Shown: piece by piece, positions 39,984 to 48,855 of the stretch | Layout: the number at the start of each line of letters is the position of its first letter | Numbering within the stretch: the stretch's first letter is position 1 | Assembly: GCA_964503145.1 (NCBI GenBank) | Contig: CAZCYV010000003.1 | Span: 62,001-126,000, forward strand | DNA: 64,000 bases | Direction of reading: 5' to 3' | DNA from: RBG-16-57-11 sp964503145 | GTDB lineage: Bacteria > Chloroflexota > Anaerolineae > Anaerolineales > UBA4823 | Position numbers and translations under genes: made by a program | The notes under the pieces: generated by a model | What the model saw: only the letters and a program-made list of their open reading frames with translations | Databases searched by the model: none | Told to the model about the DNA's origin: nothing

Positions 39984-41474
39984 GTGCCTAGAAAATCCCT
40001 GCTCGGCCTGGTCCTAAGTTTAGCATTTGCATTGCGCCTGTATCATATCCACAGCCCGTTATGGCTGGATGAAATATACGGCTATCGCCTGGCCAGGCTT
40101 GGGTTTTGGGAGATTCTCAACAACAGTTGGACAGATCCGCATCCCCCGCTGTATTACCTCATTCAGTGGGTTCTCTCTGGTTCCGGTCAGGTGAAGAGCG
40201 AACTGGGCTGGAGGATTTTGCCTGTAGTTTGCGGGGTGCTCACGATTCTGGCGATTTGGCTCGCAGCCCGAAAAACCGCAAATGACCTCGGCAGCATTCT
40301 GTGTTGCCTTGCCGCGGTCGCCTCCCCATCCCTGATTTTCTACAGCCAGGAGGCCAGACCTTATGCGCTGACGATTTTTGCAGCCTCGATATCCACCTGG
40401 CTGACCACCACGATACTCGAAGAGCCTGCCAAAGCGGGAAGATGGATTGCCTGGGCAATTGCGAATTTGTTCGGCCTTTATCTGGGCTACTCTTACCTGA
40501 TGCTCGCCGCCACTCAAATGGCATACCTGGGCTTATGGAACTATCGGCGGGTCATTTACTGGGCAAGCTGCTCATCGATCATCCTTGGGGCAGCATTGCT
40601 CATCCCATTTGCCGGCAGCAGCCTGCTCAACACGCTCGGGAAGCACGGGGAAAGCGCTTCGCTCACTTTGTGGCGGACTCTGCAAACCCTGTTTGCGGGC
40701 GAACCGTTGCGCTATGGATTCAACCCGGCGCATTCGGTCTTGCCGATTGCGGTGATTGGGCTCTCGATCCTGGCCGTCCTTAGGGAATTAAGACTTCGCG
40801 ACAGGAAACTGACTTATATCATCGCTCAGGTGTCTTTCCCTCTCGTCTTGTTCTTTCTTGTCAGCCCTTTCTTGCAAATCAAACTCCCGCTCCCCGAAGC
40901 GCGGCAGTTCCTGGTTCTACTTCCGGCGTTTTACATCTTGATAGGGAACGGGCTGAGTGAGCTTCACCAGCGATTTTTTCATTCGACCAGATGGGGCGCA
41001 GCAGCAACGATAGGGCTATGTGCAGCGATACTATCCTTGAGTTGGCTCAGTTTACAAGCCTATTGGGCTATTCCCAAAAGCCCCGAAGGTCTGGCAGTTT
41101 TGGACCTTCGAGAAAACTTACAACCCGGCGACCGCATTGTGAGTTTGCACCATTCGACCGACCTGGCAATTGGATTTTACATCACAAACGCACGCGTCTA
41201 TCTCAACCCAAAGCCCGTCAGCCCGAACAGCGGAACCTTCCGATACCAGATGGTCGACGCGGACCGCCTTTTCGAGCAGACGTTGACGGAAAGGCACAAC
41301 AAGAGCGTGGAGCAGATTCGGGCTCATCGTCGGTTCTGGCTGCTGGCGCATGTCTCTCTGTATCGCAAAGCTGCTGCGCCTCTGCTCGAAAATTGTCAGA
41401 TCGTTACGAAGAAAATGCACGCTTCATACCACGGCGCGTTCGAAACCATGCTGGTCGAATGTCCAGCGCCATGA
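39984..41474 (+). CDS. GT39/PMT_2-type membrane glycosyltransferase
   Basis: A 496-residue polytopic protein on the plus strand. PLWLDEIYGYRLARLGF carries the DE pair of the first periplasmic loop. DPHPPLYYLIQWVL and LIFYSQEARPYALTIF are characteristic of the PMT_2/ArnT superfamily. About ten hydrophobic helices occupy residues 1-355 and a soluble domain of about 130 residues follows, beginning LDLRENLQPGDRIVSL. Donor and acceptor are unknown. It uses a GTG start and converges with the rhamnosidase gene, leaving only 39 bases between them. I see no clear terminator there. Confidence 0.85.
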   Translation: MPRKSLLGLVLSLAFALRLYHIHSPLWLDEIYGYRLARLGFWEILNNSWTDPHPPLYYLIQWVLSGSGQVKSELGWRILPVVCGVLTILAIWLAARKTANDLGSILCCLAAVASPSLIFYSQEARPYALTIFAASISTWLTTTILEEPAKAGRWIAWAIANLFGLYLGYSYLMLAATQMAYLGLWNYRRVIYWASCSSIILGAALLIPFAGSSLLNTLGKHGESASLTLWRTLQTLFAGEPLRYGFNPAHSVLPIAVIGLSILAVLRELRLRDRKLTYIIAQVSFPLVLFFLVSPFLQIKLPLPEARQFLVLLPAFYILIGNGLSELHQRFFHSTRWGAAATIGLCAAILSLSWLSLQAYWAIPKSPEGLAVLDLRENLQPGDRIVSLHHSTDLAIGFYITNARVYLNPKPVSPNSGTFRYQMVDADRLFEQTLTERHNKSVEQIRAHRRFWLLAHVSLYRKAAAPLLENCQIVTKKMHASYHGAFETMLVECPAP

Positions 41475-41513
41475 GGCTTTCGCCGCGCCTCCGGCAATAC
41501 AAACATCTTGTCC

Positions 41514-44375
41514 TCATTGGCCGCATGGATATCCTCCAACGACCTCATATGTACCCCCGCTTACGCCAAGCGTCACCACCATTTCGCCGCTAGATTTCCA
41601 TTCCTTTACGGCAAGCCCATTCAAATCGATCGGTTCCCCATTCAACCTCAGTCTCATCTCTGGATGAAATGGCGGAAGCGCCAATTCGCCTTGCGAACCT
41701 GCCGGCGACTGAATCCGCAACGCAAATTCGCCGCACGCAGGGCGTTTCCATTCCACCTGCAGGGCGCCAGCGCTCAGCGGCAAAACGCCAGAGGCAGACT
41801 CGACGCCCTCGAAGGACGGCTTCACCCGCCAGGCATTCGGCCCAAGCCGTTCTGCTCCCAGCACATAGGTGGTGAGAAACCAGGTTGGCGTTCCGCCCCA
41901 GCCGTGCGAATAACTGGCGCTAGGGGCAGAATCCGCAGTGAAGCCCTCCCACCAGGTCGTTGCGCCAGCATCCAGCAAATAGCCATAATACAAGCGGATC
42001 ACCTGCACCGCTCGCTCGATATAGCCCGCCTCGCCCAACGCCCGCAGCACCCAATGCATCCCATAAATGCCCACATTGGCCTGAGCGGGTTGTGGCGAAA
42101 GCATCTCCAATAAGGCGTCTGCAACGCGAGCCTGCTCACCCGGCGGCGTTAACCCATAGGCCAAAGGCCAGGCCTGCGCGTGGAGCGCAGGGGCCACAGG
42201 CGCTCCCTGGTAGATGCTGCTCAGGTAACGGCCTTCGAGCGGTCGATACAGGAGCGCGTTCAGACTGGCCTGCACTTGCAATGCCCGCTCATCCCACAAG
42301 GCTGCCTGGTCTGCATCGCCGACTGCCCCGGCGATCCTGGCGGCTTCATGAAAGGTCTGAGCGTATAGCGCATTCAGGGCGGCGGACTGGCCATAACGGC
42401 TGCTAAAACCCAACAGGTCAATGTAAGCCGTCGCGGACCAATGACCGCGCGGCAAATCCAAGAGGCCGGTTTGCGGGTTAATCCGACTTTCCATACCCCG
42501 GATAGCTTGCTGGAGCGATGGATACAAACGTCGCGCCAATGCGACATCACCCGTTGCGATGACTTCATTTGCCAGATTATGCACCCAGAGCATGGTGTAG
42601 TCCAGCATGTACAGCCCGCCGTTGTTGGGCGCTTTACCCGGCGCCGGCGAATCGCGCAGCGCATCTGCCATATAGATCAGGCCGCGGCGCAGTAAAGCGG
42701 TATCACCAAATGCAATCCGGCCGACCAGATCCTCGATATAAGCGTCTCCCCACCACTGCCCGCGCTCTCGCCAGGGGGTATCCGTGAGCGCATCGGTCAT
42801 GTTGGGGCGCAATGTATCTACCCCCACCTGCCAGATGCGATCCAGCAAGGGATCGGACGAGTGAAACTCGCCCGCTTGAGCCGCTGGATAACGCTCTTCG
42901 TACATGCGCAGCTTCTCGAAGCGCACCGGGCCGCTCCCCCAAACCGCGATCAGGAGATAGCGCCCGGCGCGAGCGTCCAGCGTGGTGAGTTGACGTGCGC
43001 CGCCATCCAGCACCCACGAATCCACCTGATTCCATTCGGGATACATCGAACCCGGGTAGGGCAACGGGCGGCGAGCATCTGTCCATAGGCGCTCATCCCA
43101 ACCGATATCCACCACCGCCCCCCGCGGGCCAGTGACCTCGGCGACCACACGCCCATGAACGGTGCGTCCCAAATCCAAAACCAGATAAGCCGGAAGGGCG
43201 TTGAATTCCAGGTTGTAGCCGTTCGAGGTTTCGAGCGCCTTGACTTTATCCCGGTCGCTCATCGGCTCGGCCAAAAGCAGACGTCTGCCTGCATGACGGC
43301 CTTGCTGAAATGGAAAATCACGGAACAACACCCCAGGCGCAGAAACGCTAAAAGTGACCCCTTGTGCAGGGATGTTCTTGATCACCAGACGGTGCGCGCC
43401 GGAACCAATCGGGGTGATAGCGCGATACACATCCGGCCGGGTGGCGCCAGCGGGCTGCCAAGTGAGATGCTCGCCATCAACCTTGAACGCCTCCACATCT
43501 GGCGGCCCACTGGATAGCGTCTCTAATATTAATTCTCGCCCCTGCTGGGTCGAGAAATACAATGTATAACGGTCGTCCGCAGACGGGAGAACCTCTCCAA
43601 CCAGAAATCCTGGGGAGAGCAAACCAGCATCCTGAACGGCGGCCGGCATGGGCACATTTTCGAGCTGCGGGATCGAGCGCGGCGCATATGAGACTGGTCC
43701 AGCAGGTTGAACGCCCGCGCTGCGGACGACCGCCAAAGGCCAATCTCGATCATCGAAGCCGGGCTGAAACCAACCAAGGGGCAACAAGCGGAAATCCAGC
43801 AACTCCGTCGGTCCAATCAGCGAGCGCGTATCGACCGGTTGCGCATCAGCTCTCCAGGCATTGGAGAGCCGCACCTTCCAGCCTGCGCCGGTGCGCGCCA
43901 GGGTCGCCAGGCCGTTCTGGGTGTTCCCCTGAAGATGGGCAAGCAACATTGGGGCAGTGGATTCCGAACGCCGGGCATTGGGCGCCCACTGCACGATGAC
44001 GGCGATCAGGTGCTCACCGGGTGCAAGCTGCCCCAATTCATAGACATCAAACTCTCGCAAAGTCTGAGAAAAACGCGCCGGCCCACGCCCCAACCAAACG
44101 CCATCCAGCCATACTTCGTAGCGCGTATCGGCGAAAATGTGCAACTCTGCCGCTTCTAGAGGCATCTGCAACTGGAAAGCGCGCCTGAAATGAGCGACTT
44201 CATGGGACGCTGGAGGGTCATTGTGCACCCAAATCGGCGTATCGAATTGGATCGGCAGGCTGTGGATGACCAGCGGCAGATATACCACCGGTGCGGTGGT
44301 ACCTTTAAGCAAGCAGATGAGGGTCGCCAGAACAGCCGCCAGCCGCCAATGTCTGTGCTGTTTATTTGCTTTCAA
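41514..44375 (-). CDS. Secreted GH78 alpha-L-rhamnosidase
   Basis: A roughly 950-residue exported enzyme. After a hydrophobic export segment (LAAVLATLICLLKG) comes VVYLPLVIHS, the short motif shared with other secreted proteins here. Beta-sandwich domains follow (FRRAFQLQMPLEAAELHIFA, then RYEVWLDGVWLGRGPAR). The catalytic (alpha/alpha)6 domain has the GH78 block NMTDALTDTPWRERGQWWGD (Asp and Glu catalytic region) and WWEGFTADSAPSASYSHGWG. A C-terminal beta-domain ends the protein. It releases terminal alpha-L-rhamnose. The start is uncertain: I use a TTG at 44373-44375, 23 bases after the ABC gene stop, because no ATG lies in a suitable place. Confidence 0.85.
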   Translation of the reverse strand: MKANKQHRHWRLAAVLATLICLLKGTTAPVVYLPLVIHSLPIQFDTPIWVHNDPPASHEVAHFRRAFQLQMPLEAAELHIFADTRYEVWLDGVWLGRGPARFSQTLREFDVYELGQLAPGEHLIAVIVQWAPNARRSESTAPMLLAHLQGNTQNGLATLARTGAGWKVRLSNAWRADAQPVDTRSLIGPTELLDFRLLPLGWFQPGFDDRDWPLAVVRSAGVQPAGPVSYAPRSIPQLENVPMPAAVQDAGLLSPGFLVGEVLPSADDRYTLYFSTQQGRELILETLSSGPPDVEAFKVDGEHLTWQPAGATRPDVYRAITPIGSGAHRLVIKNIPAQGVTFSVSAPGVLFRDFPFQQGRHAGRRLLLAEPMSDRDKVKALETSNGYNLEFNALPAYLVLDLGRTVHGRVVAEVTGPRGAVVDIGWDERLWTDARRPLPYPGSMYPEWNQVDSWVLDGGARQLTTLDARAGRYLLIAVWGSGPVRFEKLRMYEERYPAAQAGEFHSSDPLLDRIWQVGVDTLRPNMTDALTDTPWRERGQWWGDAYIEDLVGRIAFGDTALLRRGLIYMADALRDSPAPGKAPNNGGLYMLDYTMLWVHNLANEVIATGDVALARRLYPSLQQAIRGMESRINPQTGLLDLPRGHWSATAYIDLLGFSSRYGQSAALNALYAQTFHEAARIAGAVGDADQAALWDERALQVQASLNALLYRPLEGRYLSSIYQGAPVAPALHAQAWPLAYGLTPPGEQARVADALLEMLSPQPAQANVGIYGMHWVLRALGEAGYIERAVQVIRLYYGYLLDAGATTWWEGFTADSAPSASYSHGWGGTPTWFLTTYVLGAERLGPNAWRVKPSFEGVESASGVLPLSAGALQVEWKRPACGEFALRIQSPAGSQGELALPPFHPEMRLRLNGEPIDLNGLAVKEWKSSGEMVVTLGVSGGTYEVVGGYPCGQ

Positions 44376-44398
44376 TCCACAATCCGGGGAGATGCGAA

Positions 44399-45205
44399 TC
44401 AGGCCTGGCTCTGGCGATAGGCCTGGATGACCTCTTCGGGCTTGCCAACCGCTTTCAGTTGCCCATGATCCAACCAGGCCGCACGCTGACACATTTGCTG
44501 AATGAGATCCATGCTGTGAGAGACCAACAGGATGGTTGCCCCCTGCTCGCGGAATTCTTGCATGCGCGCATAGCTTTTGCGCTGAAAGGCTTCATCGCCC
44601 ACCGAGAGCACTTCGTCGATGATCAGAATGTCTGGCTTGATGTCCGTGGCGACGGCGAAACCCAGGCGCGCCCACATGCCGGACGAATAGGTGCGCATCG
44701 GCGCATCGATAAAATCCCACAGCTCAGCAAAATCGACAATGCGCTTGAACTTTTCATCCATCTCCTTGCGGCTGAAACCGAGCAGCGCACCGTTCAGATA
44801 GACGTTCTCCCGTCCGGTCAACTCAGGATGAAAGCCGGCGCCAAATTCGAGCAGCGGGGCCACATTCCCCCAGACCCGCACGCGTCCCTGGGTGGGCCGC
44901 AGGACGCGGGCAATTAGCTTGAGCAGGGTGCTTTTCCCGGCGCCGTTCGGACCAATCAACCCAAACGTCTCGCCGCGCATGATGTTCAGCGTCACGTCGC
45001 GCAACGCCCAGAACTCCCGGTGCTTGATTTTCCCCTGCACCCAGCGGATGGTATATTCCTTGATAGACGGAATACGCTCGCTGGCGGCGCGATAGCGCAC
45101 CCCAACGCCCTCCAGCAAGATCGCCTCTTCCGTCGGTTCGAAGGGGATGGTCGTAACCACCGAAGCAGTTTCGGGCATTTTCTCAGACACGGTAAGCGAG
45201 TTCAT
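44399..45205 (-). CDS. wzt: Polysaccharide ABC exporter, ATP-binding subunit
   Basis: A 268-residue ATPase. Walker A is GLIGPNGAGKSTLLKLIA, the signature is TYSSGMWARLGFAVA and Walker B is DILIIDEVLSVGDEAFQ, with the switch His in LLVSHSMDLI. The N-terminal IKEYTIRWVQGKIKHREFWAL stretch before the first strand is typical of Wzt/KpsT/TagH polysaccharide exporters. It lacks the C-terminal carbohydrate-binding domain of O9a-type Wzt, so it probably does not recognise a chain terminator. It overlaps wzm by 23 bases. ATG at 45178 with GAG upstream is an alternative start. Confidence 0.93.
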   Translation of the reverse strand: MNSLTVSEKMPETASVVTTIPFEPTEEAILLEGVGVRYRAASERIPSIKEYTIRWVQGKIKHREFWALRDVTLNIMRGETFGLIGPNGAGKSTLLKLIARVLRPTQGRVRVWGNVAPLLEFGAGFHPELTGRENVYLNGALLGFSRKEMDEKFKRIVDFAELWDFIDAPMRTYSSGMWARLGFAVATDIKPDILIIDEVLSVGDEAFQRKSYARMQEFREQGATILLVSHSMDLIQQMCQRAAWLDHGQLKAVGKPEEVIQAYRQSQA

Positions 45206-46010
45206 CAGATTGCTGAGAGAAGATCAACCAGCCGGCCAGCAAGGTGACCAGGGCAATCCCTCCGGCTACCAGGAACTCTGGCAAGCTGGGGATCCGCCCA
45301 TCGAAGATTGGCGCACGGAATAAATTGATCAGGTAATACATCGGGTTCAACAGGACGATCCAGGCGTATTCTTGCGGTAATAGTTCGGGCTTATAAATGA
45401 CCGGACTGAGATAGAACCAGGCCGTCAGCAGGATGGTGTACATCTCAGTCACATCCACGAAATAGATGGCGATCGTCGAAAGCACCAGCCCCACGCCCAG
45501 CGCAAACATCGCCAGAAAAAGAGCAGGGATTGGCAAGACCAGCATGCTCAATCGAGGCATGACGCCGGTAACCAGCATGACAAGTAGCAATGGGATCAGA
45601 GCCAGGGCAATGTTGATCAGTCCGGTAGCCACAGAAGAGACAGCGAAAACCGTGCGCGGGATGTAGATGCGCTTGAGCAGCCCGCCCCCCCAAATCAGGT
45701 TATGCATGGCATCGTTGGTCGCCTGGGCGAAGAAGATCCAACAGATCAGCCCGCTCAACACATAAACCGCGTAACTGGAAGGACCGCCAAACACTCTGGA
45801 GAAGACGAAGGTGAGGATCAGGGTCGTGCCCAGAGGGTTGAGCATCGTCCAGGCGATTCCCAACACGGAGCGTTTATAGCGCACCACGATGTTGCGCCGT
45901 ACCGTCTGGAAAACCAGGTTGCGGTAGCGATACAGTTCGCGTAATTCTTCCAGCGCGGGCAAGCCGCGCTGGGAAGAGTCATAAGCAGGAGGTGATTCAG
46001 CTTTGTCCAT
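45183..46010 (-). CDS. wzm: Polysaccharide ABC exporter, permease subunit
   Basis: A 275-residue ABC-2 type permease. The cytoplasmic start LYRYRNLVFQTVRRNIVVRY, then KRSVLGIAWTMLNPLGTTLI, is the Wzm/TagG pattern. Six hydrophobic segments and LTAWFYLSPVIYKPELLP and LNPMYYLINLFRAPIF follow. It forms the membrane channel for a lipid-linked polysaccharide with the ATPase encoded next. I chose the ATG at 46008-46010 (MDKAESPPAYD) over an upstream frame that would run close to the preceding gene. Confidence 0.93.
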   Translation of the reverse strand: MDKAESPPAYDSSQRGLPALEELRELYRYRNLVFQTVRRNIVVRYKRSVLGIAWTMLNPLGTTLILTFVFSRVFGGPSSYAVYVLSGLICWIFFAQATNDAMHNLIWGGGLLKRIYIPRTVFAVSSVATGLINIALALIPLLLVMLVTGVMPRLSMLVLPIPALFLAMFALGVGLVLSTIAIYFVDVTEMYTILLTAWFYLSPVIYKPELLPQEYAWIVLLNPMYYLINLFRAPIFDGRIPSLPEFLVAGGIALVTLLAGWLIFSQQSDELAYRV

Positions 46011-46036
46011 CAGAGCAATGCAGACAGTGAATTCGA

Positions 46037-46822
46037 TTATAGCATACGCCGGAGCCATAGCCTCCAGCGCAACGGAAGCCAGGCATAAACCAGCGGCCGC
46101 AGCTTCGCCTTCAAAACCAGCCAGGAGAACCAGCTTCCACCCTCGCGCCAGTGGACGCGCAGCATTTCAGGCCAGCAGCGGTCATCTGCGACGACAGATT
46201 TGCCGGTATCGTGCAGGCGGAAGTTTGCCCATAGGCTCGGTACATAGTACAAAGGCGCCAAACGGGCGATGCGCACCCAAAGATCGTAGTCCATCGCGAA
46301 GTAGAACGTAGGATCCAGGGGACCGACCTGCTTCCATAGGCTGGCGCGGAAAAAGGAAGCCTGTTGAGGGATATGCACATAGCCCCGTTTCAGACGACGG
46401 TAGTCCGTTTGTCTGGCCGGAAATTTGCCGATCACCCGGCCGTTTTCATCGATCAGGTTGGCATCGCCGTACACCATCCCTGCCTGCGGATGAGACAACA
46501 GGAATGCCACCGCCTGGGAGATTGCGCCAGGAGCGTAAGTGTCATCCGAATTCAGCCAGGCAAAGATTTCTCCGCGGGCGCGGGCAAAGCCCTTGTTGAT
46601 TGCATCCGTCTGACCCTGGTCGCGTTCGGAGACCCACCAGGCCAGGCGATCTGCGTAACGTTGGATGATCTCCAAACTGTCATCCGTCGAACCGCCATCC
46701 ACGATTAGATACTCGATATGCGGATAGTCTTGCTCTAACACTGACCGGATGGTCTCTTCCAAAAAACGCGCCTGGTTGTACGATGGTGTGACAATCGACA
46801 CGAGAGGCATCGAGGTAGGCAT
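46037..46822 (-). CDS. GT2 family glycosyltransferase
   Basis: A 261-residue GT-A enzyme. VSIVTPSYNQARFLEETI, YLIVDGGSTDDSLEII, WLNSDDTYAPGAI (metal motif) and FYFAMDYDLWVRIAR (catalytic Asp region) are typical of short GT2 enzymes of the WcaA type. It is clearly related to 47770-48855. A TATACT sequence at 46825-46830 on the minus strand is so near the ATG that the alternative start MPLVSIV four residues later would suit a leaderless transcript. Sugar unknown. Confidence 0.87.
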   Translation of the reverse strand: MPTSMPLVSIVTPSYNQARFLEETIRSVLEQDYPHIEYLIVDGGSTDDSLEIIQRYADRLAWWVSERDQGQTDAINKGFARARGEIFAWLNSDDTYAPGAISQAVAFLLSHPQAGMVYGDANLIDENGRVIGKFPARQTDYRRLKRGYVHIPQQASFFRASLWKQVGPLDPTFYFAMDYDLWVRIARLAPLYYVPSLWANFRLHDTGKSVVADDRCWPEMLRVHWREGGSWFSWLVLKAKLRPLVYAWLPLRWRLWLRRML

Positions 46823-46846
46823 ATAGTATAAAATAAAACTCTCGGG

Positions 46847-47782
46847 TTACTCCCAGGTGATTTCGGGGTAAAACAAGGCAGCAGTCTCTTCGGTCAGTCG
46901 GCGCACATGCGCAATCTCTTCCCGACTCAGTCGACGCTTCCAGTTGTGCAGATTGGCCCGGCTGTCCAGGCGCACGGAATGTACCGAACGGCGGGATAAC
47001 TCCTGAGGATTCTCGGAACTGCTTGCAGCCAGGATCGCCTGCTGAACCCCAGGGGAAAACTCCAGGCCCAACTCAGCATAAAGCTGACGAAACCTCAAAA
47101 CGGGCTCCAGGGAGAGGTCTTCATGCCGCACGACTCGGAATTCGGGATGCCGCCGACAATAGCGCGCCACCGCCTGGTAAACCAGACGCCACAGCAAGCT
47201 GGCCTGCTCGATGATATCGCCCGGCGCTTGTGCACACTGTTGCAGCATACCTCGAAAAGGCTCCAGTTCATCGCGCATCAGCAAGGGCTGCGCCAGCAAG
47301 TGAGTGAAATCGAAAGGCCAGTTCAGGCGCTTCAGGCTGCTGGCAAACGCAGCCGGATGGCGTACGGTGATGACCACCCGACAACCCAGACGATTAGCAA
47401 ACCAGGGCGCCGAAAAAACCGCAAACGGGTCTTTGAGCAATGGGCGCTGACGGCGCAGCTTGCCGCGCAGAAAAATGCCGACATCCCGCACCATCCGCCC
47501 GAAGTCTTTAAGCGAGCGCAGAGACGAAATCTCTGCAAGCAGATGATAACGAAAGCTCAACGTCTCCTGGAAGGCCGGGAGAAATTGGGCTTCGTTGTCG
47601 TGGCAGATATAGGTGTACCAGTGCGGCGTAGGAACCCGCAGCACGCCCGGACGATGAAGGACGTTCAATGGCTCGCTGATATAAGCCACTTCCGGGTTCG
47701 CTGCCAGCATTTTCCCTACCCAGGTAGTGCCGGTGCGATGCGCCCCGGTCACCAGGATCGGTGAGCGGTCTAGTCCAGGCAT
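46847..47782 (-). CDS. Sulfotransferase-family protein
   Basis: A 311-residue PAPS-dependent sulfotransferase-like protein. The 5'-phosphosulfate loop is ILVTGAHRTGTTWVGKML and the 3'-phosphate region is CRVVITVRHPAAFASSLKRL, with VVRHEDLSLEPVLRF following as the conserved (R)xEDL segment. The acceptor is probably a glycan because the gene lies between two GT2 genes, overlapping one by 13 bases. It is more similar to bacterial carbohydrate sulfotransferases than to the pair at 54747-56499. The acceptor assignment is inferred. Confidence 0.86.
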   Translation of the reverse strand: MPGLDRSPILVTGAHRTGTTWVGKMLAANPEVAYISEPLNVLHRPGVLRVPTPHWYTYICHDNEAQFLPAFQETLSFRYHLLAEISSLRSLKDFGRMVRDVGIFLRGKLRRQRPLLKDPFAVFSAPWFANRLGCRVVITVRHPAAFASSLKRLNWPFDFTHLLAQPLLMRDELEPFRGMLQQCAQAPGDIIEQASLLWRLVYQAVARYCRRHPEFRVVRHEDLSLEPVLRFRQLYAELGLEFSPGVQQAILAASSSENPQELSRRSVHSVRLDSRANLHNWKRRLSREEIAHVRRLTEETAALFYPEITWE

Positions 47783-48855
47783 AACCCAGGCCAGCCCATC
47801 CAGGCGGAAGAAACAAATTCGTCGGTTGACTCGGTTGCCAGGCCCCTAAGTTTGGCGATCAACTGCGCCTGCCGCCGAACCGCGTTGCGCTGGCGCACAC
47901 GATCCATCAAGCTGCCAAACCCCACCAGGCTCAGCGCGGCGTAAAGGATGCGGTGCCAATGTTTTATCGTGTAACTCGGCCAGGTCACAAATGCACGGCT
48001 ATACGCAGCCAATGCCCTGGCGTAGGCGCCCCCCTCCAGCAGATAGCGCGCCGCCAGCCGATAGGCTCCTCCATAGACCTGGCGCCGGCTGCGGGCAAGG
48101 CGCGCCTGCAGGTCGGGCTGCGTATGCATCCATTGCAGCACGCCCAGAGTCTCTTGGGCAAATTTCTCCGGCTGTGCGGCGTTTTTGGCTGCCGGATGGT
48201 GGCGCGCAGCTGCCAGGGGGACAAAGCGCCCCGCTTCTCCAAGATACCGGATCGGCGCTCGCTGTGCCAGACGTATCCACAACTGATGATCCAGCATCAT
48301 ATGATACGCCGCATCCAGATAGCCGGCCTGTTCCAGCGCCGAGCGTCGCATGAATACCGCCGGCTGACAGATGATGCGAAAGCGGATTAGTTCCTCCAAT
48401 CCCCAATTCCCAAAAACCAGCGGGTGAAGCGGCCTGCCCTGAGCATCGATGGTCAGCGCATCGCCATAGACAAAACCCAGCCCAGGATCGGCGGCCAGGG
48501 CGGCGACAGCGCGCGCGACCGCGCCGGGCAAATAGATGTCATCAGAATTGAGCCAGGCCACGACATCGCCGCTGGCGCGCTGAAAACCTTTGTTGATCGC
48601 TTCTGCCTGGCCGCGATCCGGCTCGGAGACCCAATATGCCAGGCGATCGGCATAGCGACGGATGATCTCGACGCTGCCATCCGTGGAAGCGCCATCGATG
48701 ATGATATATTCAAGCTGCGGATAGTCTTGAGCCAGGACAGATTGAATGGTCTGCTCGAGGTAATTCGCCTGGTTGTAAGAAGGCGTGATGATCGAAACAC
48801 GAATCGACGGCGAATCCATGGCGTCATGCCGGCCAAAGTCCGAAGCCAGGCTCAT
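47770..48855 (-). CDS. GT2 family glycosyltransferase
   Basis: A 361-residue GT-A enzyme with VSIITPSYNQANYLEQTI, YIIIDGASTDGSVEII, WLNSDDIYLPGAVAR and AAYHMMLDHQLWIRLAQ. The catalytic domain is collinear with that of 46037-46822, so the two are paralogs. A C-terminal extension of about 110 basic residues is unique to this copy. ATG at 48853-48855 forms an ATGA overlap with the upstream GT39 gene. A later ATG at 48819 is possible. Confidence 0.87.
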   Translation of the reverse strand: MSLASDFGRHDAMDSPSIRVSIITPSYNQANYLEQTIQSVLAQDYPQLEYIIIDGASTDGSVEIIRRYADRLAYWVSEPDRGQAEAINKGFQRASGDVVAWLNSDDIYLPGAVARAVAALAADPGLGFVYGDALTIDAQGRPLHPLVFGNWGLEELIRFRIICQPAVFMRRSALEQAGYLDAAYHMMLDHQLWIRLAQRAPIRYLGEAGRFVPLAAARHHPAAKNAAQPEKFAQETLGVLQWMHTQPDLQARLARSRRQVYGGAYRLAARYLLEGGAYARALAAYSRAFVTWPSYTIKHWHRILYAALSLVGFGSLMDRVRQRNAVRRQAQLIAKLRGLATESTDEFVSSAWMGWPGLCLD

